Assembly (NCBI GenBank): GCA_963781675.1
Contig: CAWAGF010000001.1
Location: forward strand, 372,001-436,000
Direction: 5' to 3'
Length of the DNA: 64,000 bases
Origin: SCTD01 sp963781675
Lineage (GTDB): Bacteria > Actinomycetota > Actinomycetes > Mycobacteriales > SCTD01
In this document: positions 15,876 through 25,314 of the stretch, one piece after another
How positions within the stretch are numbered: position 1 is the first letter of the stretch
Layout: each line of letters begins with the position of its first letter
Made by a program: the position numbers and the translations under genes
Notes under the pieces: model-generated
Seen by the model: the letters and a program-made list of their open reading frames with translations, nothing else
Told to the model about the DNA's origin: nothing
The model's database searches: none

Positions 15876-18098
15876 CCCTTGCCCCCGAGCGGCCGGCCGT
15901 CGCCGACGCGGTCGTCGACGTCGAGGACCTGGCCGCCGAGCGCACCCGGCTGCGCGGCGAGGCGCGCGAGCTGCTCGGCGTCACCGGCAGCGACGAGGCC
16001 GCCGCCGAAGCTGCGGCAGGTGCTGCAAGGACAGCGGCGTCGGCTACTACCCGCTGGCCGCGCTCGGGTACGCTGTCGATCGTCGACAGCCTGCAGGGCT
16101 ACGCCTTCACCGTCCTGACGCCGGAGATCAGCCGCAGCCTGGGCATCGGGCCTCGGCACGATCGCGCTGCTGCTCGTGCTCAAGACGCTGGCGCACGGCG
16201 CTCGCCCCGCTGCCGACGGCCGCGCTCGTGCAGCAGGTCCCGCGCCGCGCGCTGGTCATCATCGTCGGGGCGACGGCCTGGGCGATCGCGACCCTCTACA
16301 CCGGCTTCGCGACCGGGACGCTGCTGCTGGCCGCGGTGCTCGCTGCTCGACGGGCTCAGCACCGGGTCGGCCAACACGCTGACCCAGCCGCTGCTCATGG
16401 ACAGCTACCCGCCGCCCGCGCGGGTGCGGGTGTTCTCCTACGTCACCGCGCATCAACAACTTCGGCAACGTCCTCGCGCCGCTGCTGGTCGCGCTGCTGG
16501 CCGGCGTGCTCGGCTTCACCTGGCGCGGCGTGTTCCTCGTCTTCGGGCTCATGTGCCTGGCCGTGCTGCCCTTCACGCTGCGGCTGCGCGACCCGGGCTT
16601 CGGCCGGTTCGACACCGAGCAGGTGCGGGCCGCCGTCCACGACACGGCCGACGACCTGGCCGACGACGACGTCAGCCTCGGCTTCTTCGAGATCACCCGC
16701 CGGCTGCTGCTGATCCCGACCGTCAAGAAGCTGCTCGCCGCCTTCGCGGTCTTCGGCATGCTGCTCATCCCGTTCTCGACCTTCCTGTCGTTCTACCTCG
16801 ACGAGACGCTCGAACTTCGGGCCGGGCGAGCGCGGGCTGTTCTTCGCGCTGACGTCGCGTCTCGTCGATGGTCGCGCTCGCGCATCTACGGCACGCCGCG
16901 GCGAGGCGATGTTCCGCAAGGACCCGGGCCGGGTCGCTCGACGTCGCCGGCGCTGCAGCTGGCCGTCGGCGTCGTCCTGATCTGCCTCGGCCGTGGTCAG
17001 CCCGTGGACCTGGCTGACGCTGGTGCTGTTCGCGCTGTCGCACGGCGATCATCGCCGTGCTCGGGCCGGCGCTGGGCATCGCGCTGCTGTCGATCGTGCC
17101 GGCGCAGATGCGCCCGCACGCCGGCGCGCTCTACGGCATCTTCCTCGCCGGCGTCGGCGGCATCGCCGGCGCGATCCTGCTCGGCGGCGTGCAGAGCCGG
17201 TACGGCACGGCCGGCGCGCTCGTCAGCCTGCTGATCCCCGGCGTCGCTCGGCGCGCTGCTCCTGCGCCGGGCCGCGCCGTTCGTGCAGCGCGACATCGAC
17301 CGGATGATCGACGAGGTGCTCGAGGACGAGCAGCTCAAGCAGGTCAAGGCCTCCGGCGGGCACCTGCCGATGCTGTCCTGCAAGGGCATCGACTTCTCCT
17401 ACGGCCAGCTGCAGGTGCTGTTCGACGTCGACTTCACCGTCGACGACGGCGAGATGGTCGCGCTGCTCGGCACCAACGGCGCCGGCAAGTCGACGCTGCT
17501 CAAGGTCATCAGCGGCATCGGCCTGCCGACCGCGGGCAACGTCCGCTACCGCGGGCAGGACATCACCTACCTCGACGCCGAGCGGCGGACCCGGCTCGGC
17601 ATCACCCAGATCCCCGGCGGCCGGGCCGTCTTCGGGCCGCTGACCGTCATCGAGAACCTGCGCTCCTACGGCTACACGCTGGGCAAGGAGCGCAAGCAAC
17701 CTCGACGGCCTCATCGACGAGTGCCTCGACGCCTTCCCGCGGCTGGCCGAGCGGCGCAACAGCCTGGCGGCCCAGCTGTCCGGCGGCGAGCAGCAGATGC
17801 TCGGCCTGTCCAAGGCGCTCATCATGCAGCCGCGCCTGCTGCTCATCGACGAGCTGTCGCTCGGGCCTGGCGCCCGATCATCGTCGGCCAGCTGCTCGAG
17901 ATGGTCCGGCGCATCAACGCGACCGGCACCGCCGTCGTCCTCGTCGAGCAGTCGGTGAACATCGCGCTGAACCTCGTCGACCACGCCTACTTCATGGAGA
18001 AGGGCGAGATGCGCTTCGACGGCGCGGCCGCCGACCTGCTGGCGCGCGACGACCTGCTGCGCGCGGTCTTCCTCGAGGGCGCGGAGGCGGCCACGTGA
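15872..18098 (+). CDS. MFS permease fused to a LivF-type ABC ATPase (many frameshifts)
   Basis: One polypeptide of about 735 residues. An N-terminal cytoplasmic stretch (about 15872-16040) is followed by a 12-helix MFS-like permease (about 16050-17290; segments such as SIVDSLQGYAFTVLTPEI, LLDGLSTGSANTLTQPLLM, FLVFGLMCLAVLPFTLRL). A short helical linker (DIDRMIDEVLEDEQLKQV) leads into a complete LivF-type ATPase from 17370. Walker A is GTNGAGKST (about 17469), the signature is LSGGEQQMLGLSKAL (about 17774) and Walker B is LLLIDELSLGLAP. No stop codon separates the two halves in the corrected frame. About a dozen single-base insertions break it between 16010 and 17870, but the ATPase up to 17697 is in one frame with the linker. 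The next gene starts within its stop (GTGA). Such a fusion would supply both a permease and one of the two ATPases of a Liv-type importer. Confidence 0.72.
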
Positions 18099-21000
18099 CC
18101 GCCGCCCTCGACGACGTCCCGCTGCCGCCGCTGGTGCACCGGCCGAAGCGTCACGCCGAAGCTGCTGCGCCAGGCTCGGCGGCGTCCGCCGTCGGCCTGC
18201 TGCTCGCGCTGGTCGTCGCACGGCTGACCGACTTCGAGACGCCGCTGCCCGGTCATCGCGCTCGGCTCGATCATCGGCATCACCTACGGCCTGCTCGCCG
18301 TCGGCCTGGTGCTCGTCTACCGGTCCAACCGGATCATCAACTTCGCGCACGGCGAGGTCGGCGCCTTCGCCGCCGCGCTCTTCGGCCTGTTCACCGTCAA
18401 GTACGGCCTGCCGTACTACGTCGTCCTGCCCGCTGGGCCTGCTCGTCGGCGCGGCGCGGGTGCGGCCGCCGAGGTCGGCGTCGTGCGCCGGCTGCGCAAC
18501 GCGCCGAAGCTCATGAGCATCGTCGCCACGCTCGGCGTCGGCCAGTTCCTCGTCATCTTCGGCCTGGTGCTCAACAGCCAGGCCGGCGCCGGCTCGCTGT
18601 TCCCGCAGCCGCCCGGCCTGCCGGCCTTCGAGCTCGGCGCGCTGCGCGTCACCCAGGCCTACACCGGCATGCTGGTGTTCGGCCCGCTCGTCGTCGTCGC
18701 TGCTCGCCGTCTTCCTGAAGTACAGCCGCTACGGCCTGGCGATCCGCTCGCGCGGCCGCCAACCCCGAGGCGGCCCGCATGGCCGGCATCCCGGCCGCCC
18801 GCATGTCGGCGCTGGCCTGGGCGCTCGCCGGCGCGCTGTCGGCCTTCACCGCGATCCTCACCGCCCCGACCCGCGGCTTCACCTCCGGCGAGACCTTCGG
18901 TCCCGGCCTGCTGCTGCGCGCGCTGGCCGCCGCCGTGCTCGCCCGCATGAACAGCCTGCCGATCGCCCTTGCCGGCGGTCTGGCCCTCGGCGTCGCTCGA
19001 GCAGCTGCTGCTGTGGAACCGCCCGCAGTCCGGCCTCGTCGAGGTGGTGCTGTTCGTCATCATCCTGCTGACCCTGCTGCTGCAGAAGCAGCGCGGCGGC
19101 CGCGAGGAGGAGAAGGGCAGCTGGGCCGCGGTCCAGGCGCTGCGCCCGATCCCCGAGGCGCTCCAGCAGCTGTGGCTCGTCCGCAACCTCGGGCTGCTCG
19201 TTCGGCCTCGCCGCGCTGGTCGTCGCGGCCGTGCTGCCGCTGTTCATCAGCAACTCGGCTCGCATCACGATGGTCTCGATCATGGGCTTCGCCATCGTCG
19301 GCCTGTCGGTCGGCATCGTCACCGGGCTCGGCGGGCAGCTCTCCCTCGGCCAGTTCGCGATCGCCGCCGTCGGCGCCTGGGTGTCCTACGAGGTGTCGCA
19401 GCCGCATCGGCCACTTCGAGCTGTCCTTCCTCTACGCCGGCCTCGCCGGAGCGCTCGCCTCGCTGGTGATCGGCCTGCCGGCGCTGCGCATCCGCGGGCT
19501 GTTCCTGACCGTCACGACGCTGTCGTTCGCCCTGGTGATGCCGGCCTTCCTGCTGCAGCAGACTTCGTCCTCGGCGACGGCGTCGACCCCGGGCGGCCCG
19601 ATCATCGGCGGACACGCCGCTCGACACCGGCAAGCTCTACTACCTGTTCGCGCTGCCGGTGCTCGTGCTCACCGTGCTGCTGGCCCGCAACGTGCGGCAG
19701 GGCGGCTTCGGCCGGCTGCTCATCGCGGTCCGCGACAACGAGGAGGCCGCCCGCGCCTTCACCGTCCGCGCCTCGCTGGTCAAGACGCAGGGCTTCCTGC
19801 TGGCCGGCTTCTTCGCCGGCGTCGGCGGCGCGCTCTACGGCCACGCGCTGTCGCGCATCGGCTCGTCCAGCTTCCCGACCAGCGCCAGCATCGCCGTCGT
19901 CGTCATGACCGTCATCGGCGGCCTGTCGCTGCTGTCCGGGCCGATCCTCGGCGCGCTGTTCATCATCGGGATGCCCGGCGTTCGCTGCCGCTGGACTCGC
20001 GCCGGCCTGGCCGCCAGCGCCCTCGGCCAGCTGCTGATCATCCTGTACCTGCCGGCCGGCCTCGGCGGTCTGGCCGAGCCGGTCCGCGACCGCATCGTCA
20101 AGTGCGCTCGGCCGACGCGCCGGCATCGACGTCGACGCGGCCTACGACGAGGTGCGCCACCGCGGCCGGCTCGACCGGTGCCGGCCCGCGTGCGCGACCG
20201 CGTCGCGCCGGTGCAGCCCGCCCGAGCGGCTGCGCCCGCCCGGGTCGGTGCTGCTGCAGGCCGACGGCCTGGTCAAGAGCTTCGGCGGCGTGCGCGCCGT
20301 GCGCGGCGTCGAGCTTCGACGTCCGGGCCGGCGAGACGGTCGGCCTCATCGGCCCGAACGGCGCCGGCAAGACGACGACCTTCGAGCTGCTCGGCGGCTT
20401 CACCAAGGCCGACGCCGGCACGCGTCGCTGTTCGAGGCGCAGGACGTCACCGCCCTCGGCCCGGAGGCCCGCGGCCGGCTCGGGCATGATCCGGTCGTTC
20501 CAGGACGCCGGGCTGTTCCCGACGCTGACCGTGCAGGAGACCGTCCGGCTGTCGCTCGAGCGGCTCTACCCGACCCGCTTCTTCGCCTCGATCGCCGGCC
20601 TGTCCGGCAGCGAGCAGCGAGAAGGACGAGCTGGTCCACGACCTGCTCGGCTTCATGGGCCTGGACAGCTACAAGACCTCGCAGATCCAGCAGCTGTCGA
20701 CCGGCACCCGCCGCATCACCGAGATCGCCTGCCTGGTCGCGCTCCAGCCGACGCTGCTGCTGCTCGACGAGCCGAGCTCCGGCATCGCCCAGCGCGAGAC
20801 CGAGGCGCTCGGCCAGCTGCTCGATCGACCTCAAGGAGCAGCTCCAGCTGTCGCTGCTCATCATCGAGCACGACATCCCGCTGGTGATGAGGCTGTGCGA
20901 CCGCGTCGTCGCGATGGCCGACGGCAGCGTCATCGCCTCCGGCACGCCCGACGAGATCCGCAACGACCCCGCCGTCGTCGAGGCCTACCTCGGCGGCGAC

Positions 21001-21249
21001 ATCGACGCCATCGAGCGCTCGGACTCCGCGCCGGCACAGCGCCGGCCGGAGCGGGAGCTCGTCGGCGCCGGCGCGCCAGTGACCCGGCAGGAGCTCGTCC
21101 TGCCCGGCGTCGGCCCGACGCGCACCGACCGCCTCCTGCGGGCGTTCGGCAGCGTCGACGCGCTGCGCAGCGCGAGCGCCGACGAGATCGCCGCCGTGCC
21201 CGGCTTCGGCCCTGGTACGGCCCAGCGCGTCGTCCGGGCGCTGCGGTGA
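18095..21249 (+). CDS. LivH-LivM-LivG fusion with C-terminal helix-hairpin-helix domain (many frameshifts)
   Basis: Apparently one polypeptide of about 1,045 residues. LivH-like permease: about 18095-19090, with RSNRIINFAHGEVGAFAA. LivM-like permease: about 19230-20105, with GLGGQLSLGQFAIAAVGAW and LAGFFAGVGGALYGHALS. LivG-type ATPase: about 20255-21010, with Walker A GPNGAGKTTT and Walker B LLLLDEPSSGI; its signature is LSTGTRR instead of LSGGQ. The last 50 residues form a (HhH)2-like motif, LVLPGVGPTRTDRLLRAFGS then ADEIAAVPGFGPGTAQRVV. No stop separates the modules once about fifteen single-base breaks are allowed for; from about 20827 to the end the frame is unbroken. LivM-LivG fusions are known in actinobacteria. 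The ligand, by family, is likely an amino acid, amide or acid. The start overlaps the MFS-ATPase stop and the end overlaps the PucR start. Confidence 0.7.
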
Positions 21250-22875
21250 GCGCCCGCCGTGGCCAGCAGGCTCCACCGGTCGCGACCGGGATCACCCTGG
21301 GCGCCGTCGTCGACGCGCTCGGGGCGGGACTGGTGCGCCTGGTCACGGCGCCGCACGGTCTGGACGTCCCGGTCGGGGAGCCGGTCGTGCACGACCCGCT
21401 GAACGAGCCGGCGCCGGGTCCGGGCGACCTGCTGCTGGCCGTCGGGGTCGACGCGCAGCGCGCCAGCGCGGTGGACCTGGTGACCGCCTGCGGCCGGCGC
21501 GGCGCTGCCGGGGTCGCTGCTCAAGGACGACGGGGAGCTCCCCGTCGCCCTGGTCGGCGCGGCCGAGTCGTCCGGCGTGGCGCTGCTCGTCGCGCCGCAG
21601 GACGCTGCCTGGGGGCAGCTGCACACGCTGCTGCGCACCGCGCGCTCGGCCAGCGCACCGCGCGGTCCGGGCACGCTCGGAGCGCCGCTCGGCGACCTGT
21701 TCGGTCTGGCCGATGCGCTCGCGTCCGCCGTCGGCGGGGCCGTCAGCATCGAGGACGAGCGCTCCACCGTGCTGGCCTACTCCACCGGCCCGCACCCCAC
21801 CGACGAGGCCCGCCGCGCGGCGATCCTCGGCCGACGGGTGCCCGAGAACTGGCGCGCGCTGCTGCACGACGATGGGGGTCTTCCGCCGCATCACGACGAG
21901 CGACGACGTGGTGGAGGTCGGCACGCTGGACGAGCTGGCCAGCGCCCCGCGGCTGGTCGTCGGGGTGCGCGCCGGCGGGGAGGCCCTCGGCTCGATCTGG
22001 GTCCAGCAGGGGGATCGGCCGTTCCGGCCTGACGCCGGCGAGGCCATGCGCGAAGCAGCGTCGATGGCCGCGCTGCACCTGCTGCGCGCCCGGTCGGGAG
22101 AGGACCTCGAGCGGCGCAGGTCCGGCGACCAGCTGCGGGCGGTGCTGGAGGGACGACTGCCGGCCACCCTGCTCGCCGAGACGCTGCAGGTGCGGCCGGA
22201 CGAGCCCGTGGTGCTGCTCGCCGTCGAGCCGGTCGAGGGCGACAGCGGCTCGACCGGCGTACTCGCCGACCGGGTCGCGGACTTCCTCGTGTTCAGCTGC
22301 GCAGCCTTCCGCCGCCGGGCCGTCGCGGCCGGCGTCGGGCGCACCGCCTACGCCGTGCTCGGCGCCCGCACCGGCGGGGTCGACGAGGCGCGCGCGCTCG
22401 GGGCCGACCTCGCCGCCCGGGCCTCCTCCGGGCTGCGCGCCCAGGTCCGGGCGGTCGTCGCCGACCACCCCGGTGGGCTCGCCGCACCTCGCCGAGCTGC
22501 ACGCCGACGTCGACCTCGCGCTGCGCGTGCAGAGCGCCCGCGCCTCCTGCGAGCCGGTCCACGTCGACGACGTACGGGCGGCGTCCGTGCTCGTGCAGCT
22601 GCGCGACCTCGCGGTCGAGCGGCCGGGGCTGCTGGCCGGGAAGGTCCGGCTGCTGGAGGCGAGCGACCGCGAGCGGTCCACGACGTACGTCGCGACGCTG
22701 CGCGCCTTCCTCGACGCGTTCGGGGACGTGCGGCTGGCCTCCGACGCCGTCGGGGTGCACCCCAACACCTTCCGCTACCGGCTGCGGCGGCTCAGCGAGC
22801 TCGCCGGCGCTCGACCTCGACGACCCCGAGCAGCGGCTCGTCGCCCAGCTCCAGCTGCACCTGCTCGCCCGATGA
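21246..22875 (+). CDS. PucR family transcriptional regulator (frameshifted)
   Basis: About 543 codons. The N-terminal PucR-type domain (ITLGAVVDALGAGLVRLV) is followed by a GAF-like central part (LFGLADALASAVGGAVSIED) and the C-terminal HTH_30 domain, ATLRAFLDAFGDVRLASDA then VGVHPNTFRYRLRRL. Members are activators of purine, amino acid or other catabolic genes. Frame breaks near 21515, 21870, 22487 and 22808 are each one extra base, for example GTCGCTGCTC for GTGCTGCTC. The GTG start overlaps the transporter stop (GTGA) and the stop overlaps a possible ATG (ATGA), so the regulator sits inside the transport operon, which suggests that it senses the transported compound and regulates its own operon. 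Confidence 0.85.
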
Positions 22876-22925
22876 CCCGACCCCGCCGCCGGCCAGGACC
22901 CCAGCCCGACCCTGAGGAGAACGAC

Positions 22926-23303
22926 GTGACCACCCTCGACGCCCCGCCCGTGATCATCGAGAGCGGCGCGCCCGACCGGGGCCGACCCGGGCTCACCGAG
23001 CGCGTGCCCGCACTGCGACCGCTGTCCCCGGTGCCTACCTACCTCGGGATCGGCGTCGCCGCGATCGGCTTCGTGCTCGTGCTGTTCGCCTGGGGGCAGA
23101 GCGCCGGCGAGACGAACGTCGCGCTGCAGATCCCGTACCTGATCTCCGGCGGGATGATCGGCCTCGGCATGATCATGGTGGGCGTCACGGTCGTGAACGT
23201 CGCGGCCAAGCGCCGGGACGCGCTGCTGCGCGAGCAGCAGAACGAGCTGCTGGCCAGCGCGCTGCGCGAGCTCGGCGCGGCCCTGGACCCCGACCGCCGG
23301 TGA
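22926..23303 (+). CDS. Small two-helix membrane protein A
   Basis: About 125 residues, no recognised family. Two hydrophobic segments (YLGIGVAAIGFVLVLFAWG and a second from GGMIGLGMIMVGVTVVNV) are joined by a loop with QIPYLISGG. A charged helical tail (KRRDALLREQQNELLASALR) follows, probably cytoplasmic. The GTG is chosen because GAGGAG lies six bases upstream; an ATG at 22872 overlapping the PucR stop would add 18 residues. It shares layout and the PYL[IV]SG motif with the next protein, so the two look like a duplicated pair. Their place after the fused transporter suggests a small accessory subunit, but no function is known to me. Confidence 0.75.
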   Translation: MTTLDAPPVIIESGAPDRGRPGLTERVPALRPLSPVPTYLGIGVAAIGFVLVLFAWGQSAGETNVALQIPYLISGGMIGLGMIMVGVTVVNVAAKRRDALLREQQNELLASALRELGAALDPDRR

Positions 23304-23620
23304 ACGAGCTCTGGCAGGTCCTGCGTGACCCGAAGGTCACGACCAGCCTGGTGCTGGCGGCCGTCGTGCTCGCGGGCTTCGGCCTGCTCGGCGCCGGCTA
23401 CCGCGGCGCCGCCGCGCTGCTGTTCGTGCCGTTCCAGGTGCCGTACCTCGTGAGCGGCGCCGTGGTCGGCCTCGCCCTCGTCGGGGCCGGTCTGGCCCTG
23501 CTGATCGTCCACCTCGACCGCACGGAGGCGGCAGAGGAGCGGCGTGCCGTCGCCGCGCTGCAGCGCGACGTGCTGCGGCTGCTGGCCGTCGCCCCCCAGG
23601 CGCGCGAGCGGCTGCGTTGA
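23300..23620 (+). CDS. Small two-helix membrane protein B
   Basis: 106 residues, intact, no recognised family. Two membrane segments (VTTSLVLAAVVLAGFGLLGA and the one around VVGLALVGAGLALLIVHL) flank a loop with FQVPYLVSGA. A predicted helical tail (RTEAAEERRAVAALQRDVLR) ends the protein. The GTG overlaps the stop of protein A (GTGA) and its stop overlaps the TTG of the peptidase gene (TTGA). Same order of elements as protein A, so the pair may form a heteromer in the membrane; this is inference. Confidence 0.75.
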   Translation: MNELWQVLRDPKVTTSLVLAAVVLAGFGLLGAGYRGAAALLFVPFQVPYLVSGAVVGLALVGAGLALLIVHLDRTEAAEERRAVAALQRDVLRLLAVAPQARERLR

Positions 23621-24691
23621 TCGAGGAGCTCGAGGCCCTCGTCGCGCTGGAGTCACCGTCCGCCGACGACGCGGCCACCGAGGCGGGTGCGCGGCTGGTC
23701 GACGACCTGCTCCTCGCAGCACCTCGGCAGCCGCGGCGAGTGGATCGCCGAGGGCGGCCGGGGGCACCTGCTGTGGTCCGGCGGCGGCGACACGAGGGTG
23801 GTGCTGATCGGGCACGTCGACACGGTCTGGCCCTTCGGCACGACCGCCCGCTGGCCGTTCGACGTCGTGGACGGCCGCGCGTCCGGGCCCGGCGCGTTCG
23901 ACATGAAGGCCGGCCTGGTCCAGGGGATCCACGCCCTGCGCGAGCTCGACGACCTGACCGGCGTGCGCGGTGCTGGTCACCACCGACGAGGAGGTCGGCT
24001 CGCCGACGTCGCGGGAGCTCATCGAGCAGACCGCCGCCGGGCGCACGGGCGGCGCTGGTGCTCGAGCCGTCCGCCGCCGGCGCGCTGAAGTCCGCGCGCA
24101 AGGGCGTGTCGATGTACGAGCTCGTCGTGCACGGGCGCGCGGCGCACGCCGGGCTCGAGCCGGAGAAGGGCGTGAACGCCGCCGTCGAGCTCAGCCACCA
24201 GGTGCTGGCCGTGCTCTCCGCGGCGGCACCGGACGCTCGGCACCACCGTGACCCCCACGCTCATGTCCGCAGGGACGACGACGAACACCGTCCCGGCGCA
24301 GGCGCGGGTCGCGCTCGACGTCCGCGCCGCGGAGCCCGAGGAGCAGGCGCGCGTCGACCGGGCGGTCCGCGCCCTGCGCGCCACGCTGCCGGATGCGCGG
24401 GTCGAGGTGCTGGGCGGGATCAACCGCCCGCCGCTGCCGGGCTCGTCGTCGGCCGGGCTGGTCGACCGGGCACGGCGGATCGCCCAGCAGCTGGGTCTCC
24501 CGCCGCTGCGGGACGTCGCGGTCGGCGGCGGGTCGGACGGCAACTTCACCGCCGGCATCGGCGTCCCGACGCTGGACGGCCTCGGCGCAGTGGGGGACGG
24601 CGCGCACGCCGAGGGGGAGCACGTCCTGGTGGACGCCATGCCGCAGCGGTCTGCGCTGGTGCGCGAGCTCGTCCGCGAGCTGCTCGCCTGA
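23617..24691 (+). CDS. M20 family metallopeptidase (frameshifted)
   Basis: Zinc peptidase of about 358 codons in the ArgE/DapE/CPG2 family, which removes acyl groups or C-terminal residues from amino acids and dipeptides. Seen: the metal histidine in LIGHVDTVW, the bridging aspartate in GAFDMKAGLVQG, the catalytic and metal glutamates in TTDEEVGSPTSRE, and the late histidine in GDGAHAEGEHV. The dimerisation domain has HGRAAHAGLEPEKGVNAA. Closest in feel to glutamate-carboxypeptidase-type members. Frame breaks near 23718, 23965, 24050 and 24233. The probable TTG start overlaps the previous stop. In this operon it could process an imported N-acyl amino acid or dipeptide; an L-specific desuccinylase acting with the upstream racemase is one possibility. 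Confidence 0.82.
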
Positions 24692-24698
24692 CGCGGTC

Positions 24699-24704
24699 TA
24701 CGGT
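24699..24704 (+). promoter_or_regulatory. -10 hexamer TACGGT, leaderless Lrp gene
   Basis: TACGGT, six bases, then the GTG at 24711; no Shine-Dalgarno. Confidence 0.55.
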
Positions 24705-24710
24705 CGACGC

Positions 24711-25184
24711 GTGCTGAAGCCCGACCGCCTCGACGTCAAGCTGCTGCAGGCGCTGGTCGCCGAGCCGCGGCTGACCGTCAGCGAGCTGGCGGAGCGGGCC
24801 GGCTGCGCCCGCAACACCGCCCAGGCGCGGCTCGACCGGCTGCACGCCGCAGGGGTCCTCGGCGTGAACGACCGCGGGGTCGACCTGCGGGCCCTGGGCT
24901 GGTCGGTCTCGGCCGTCGTGTCGGTGCAGATCGAGCACCGCGCGCTGGACGTCGTCATCGACGCGCTCGAGCGCAACCCCAGTGTGCTGCAGGCCGAGGA
25001 GACCGTCGGCGCCGGCGACCTGCTGGTCCGCGTCGCCGCGCGGGACACCGACGACCTGCAGCGCGTCGTGCACTCGCTGCTGGCCATCGCCGGGGTCGAG
25101 CGGACGACGACGTCGGTCGTGCTGACCTCCCGCGTGCCGTACCGCGTCACGCCGCTGCTGGAGTCGCTGCACCCCGAGGGCTGA
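24711..25184 (+). CDS. Lrp/AsnC family transcriptional regulator
   Basis: Intact 157-residue feast/famine regulator. N-terminal winged helix: LDVKLLQALVAEPRLTVSEL then AERAGCARNTAQARLDRLH. C-terminal RAM ligand-binding domain from about residue 65: VVSVQIEHRALDVVIDALE, VGAGDLLVRVAARDTDDLQ. Such proteins sense amino acids. It stands just upstream of indolepyruvate ferredoxin oxidoreductase, an aromatic amino acid catabolic enzyme, and a tandem palindrome lies in the gap, so local regulation of that gene is likely. The start is leaderless-type. Confidence 0.9.
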   Translation: MLKPDRLDVKLLQALVAEPRLTVSELAERAGCARNTAQARLDRLHAAGVLGVNDRGVDLRALGWSVSAVVSVQIEHRALDVVIDALERNPSVLQAEETVGAGDLLVRVAARDTDDLQRVVHSLLAIAGVERTTTSVVLTSRVPYRVTPLLESLHPEG

Positions 25185-25222
25185 GCAGGGCGGTCAACCG
25201 GCACGCACCAGCGGGGGCTCGA

Positions 25223-25239
25223 CTGCGCAGACTGCGCAG
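25223..25239. promoter_or_regulatory. Tandem CTGCGCAG palindromes
   Basis: Two copies of the self-complementary octamer CTGCGCAG separated by one A lie between the Lrp stop and the oxidoreductase start. The array is symmetric about the central base and would suit a dimeric or higher-order regulator such as the adjacent Lrp protein. Confidence 0.45.
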
Positions 25240-25314
25240 CAACAGGACGTCACCTTGACCCTCTGCTGCGCGATCGCGACGCTGGCTGCTCGATCCGTCG
25301 CCCCAGGAGCTCCC

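Noticed and set aside
15872..21249. Programmed ribosomal frameshifting as the cause of the broken transporter frames
   Set aside because: There are far too many breaks, without slippery heptamers or following structures, and the same error type appears in unrelated genes nearby.
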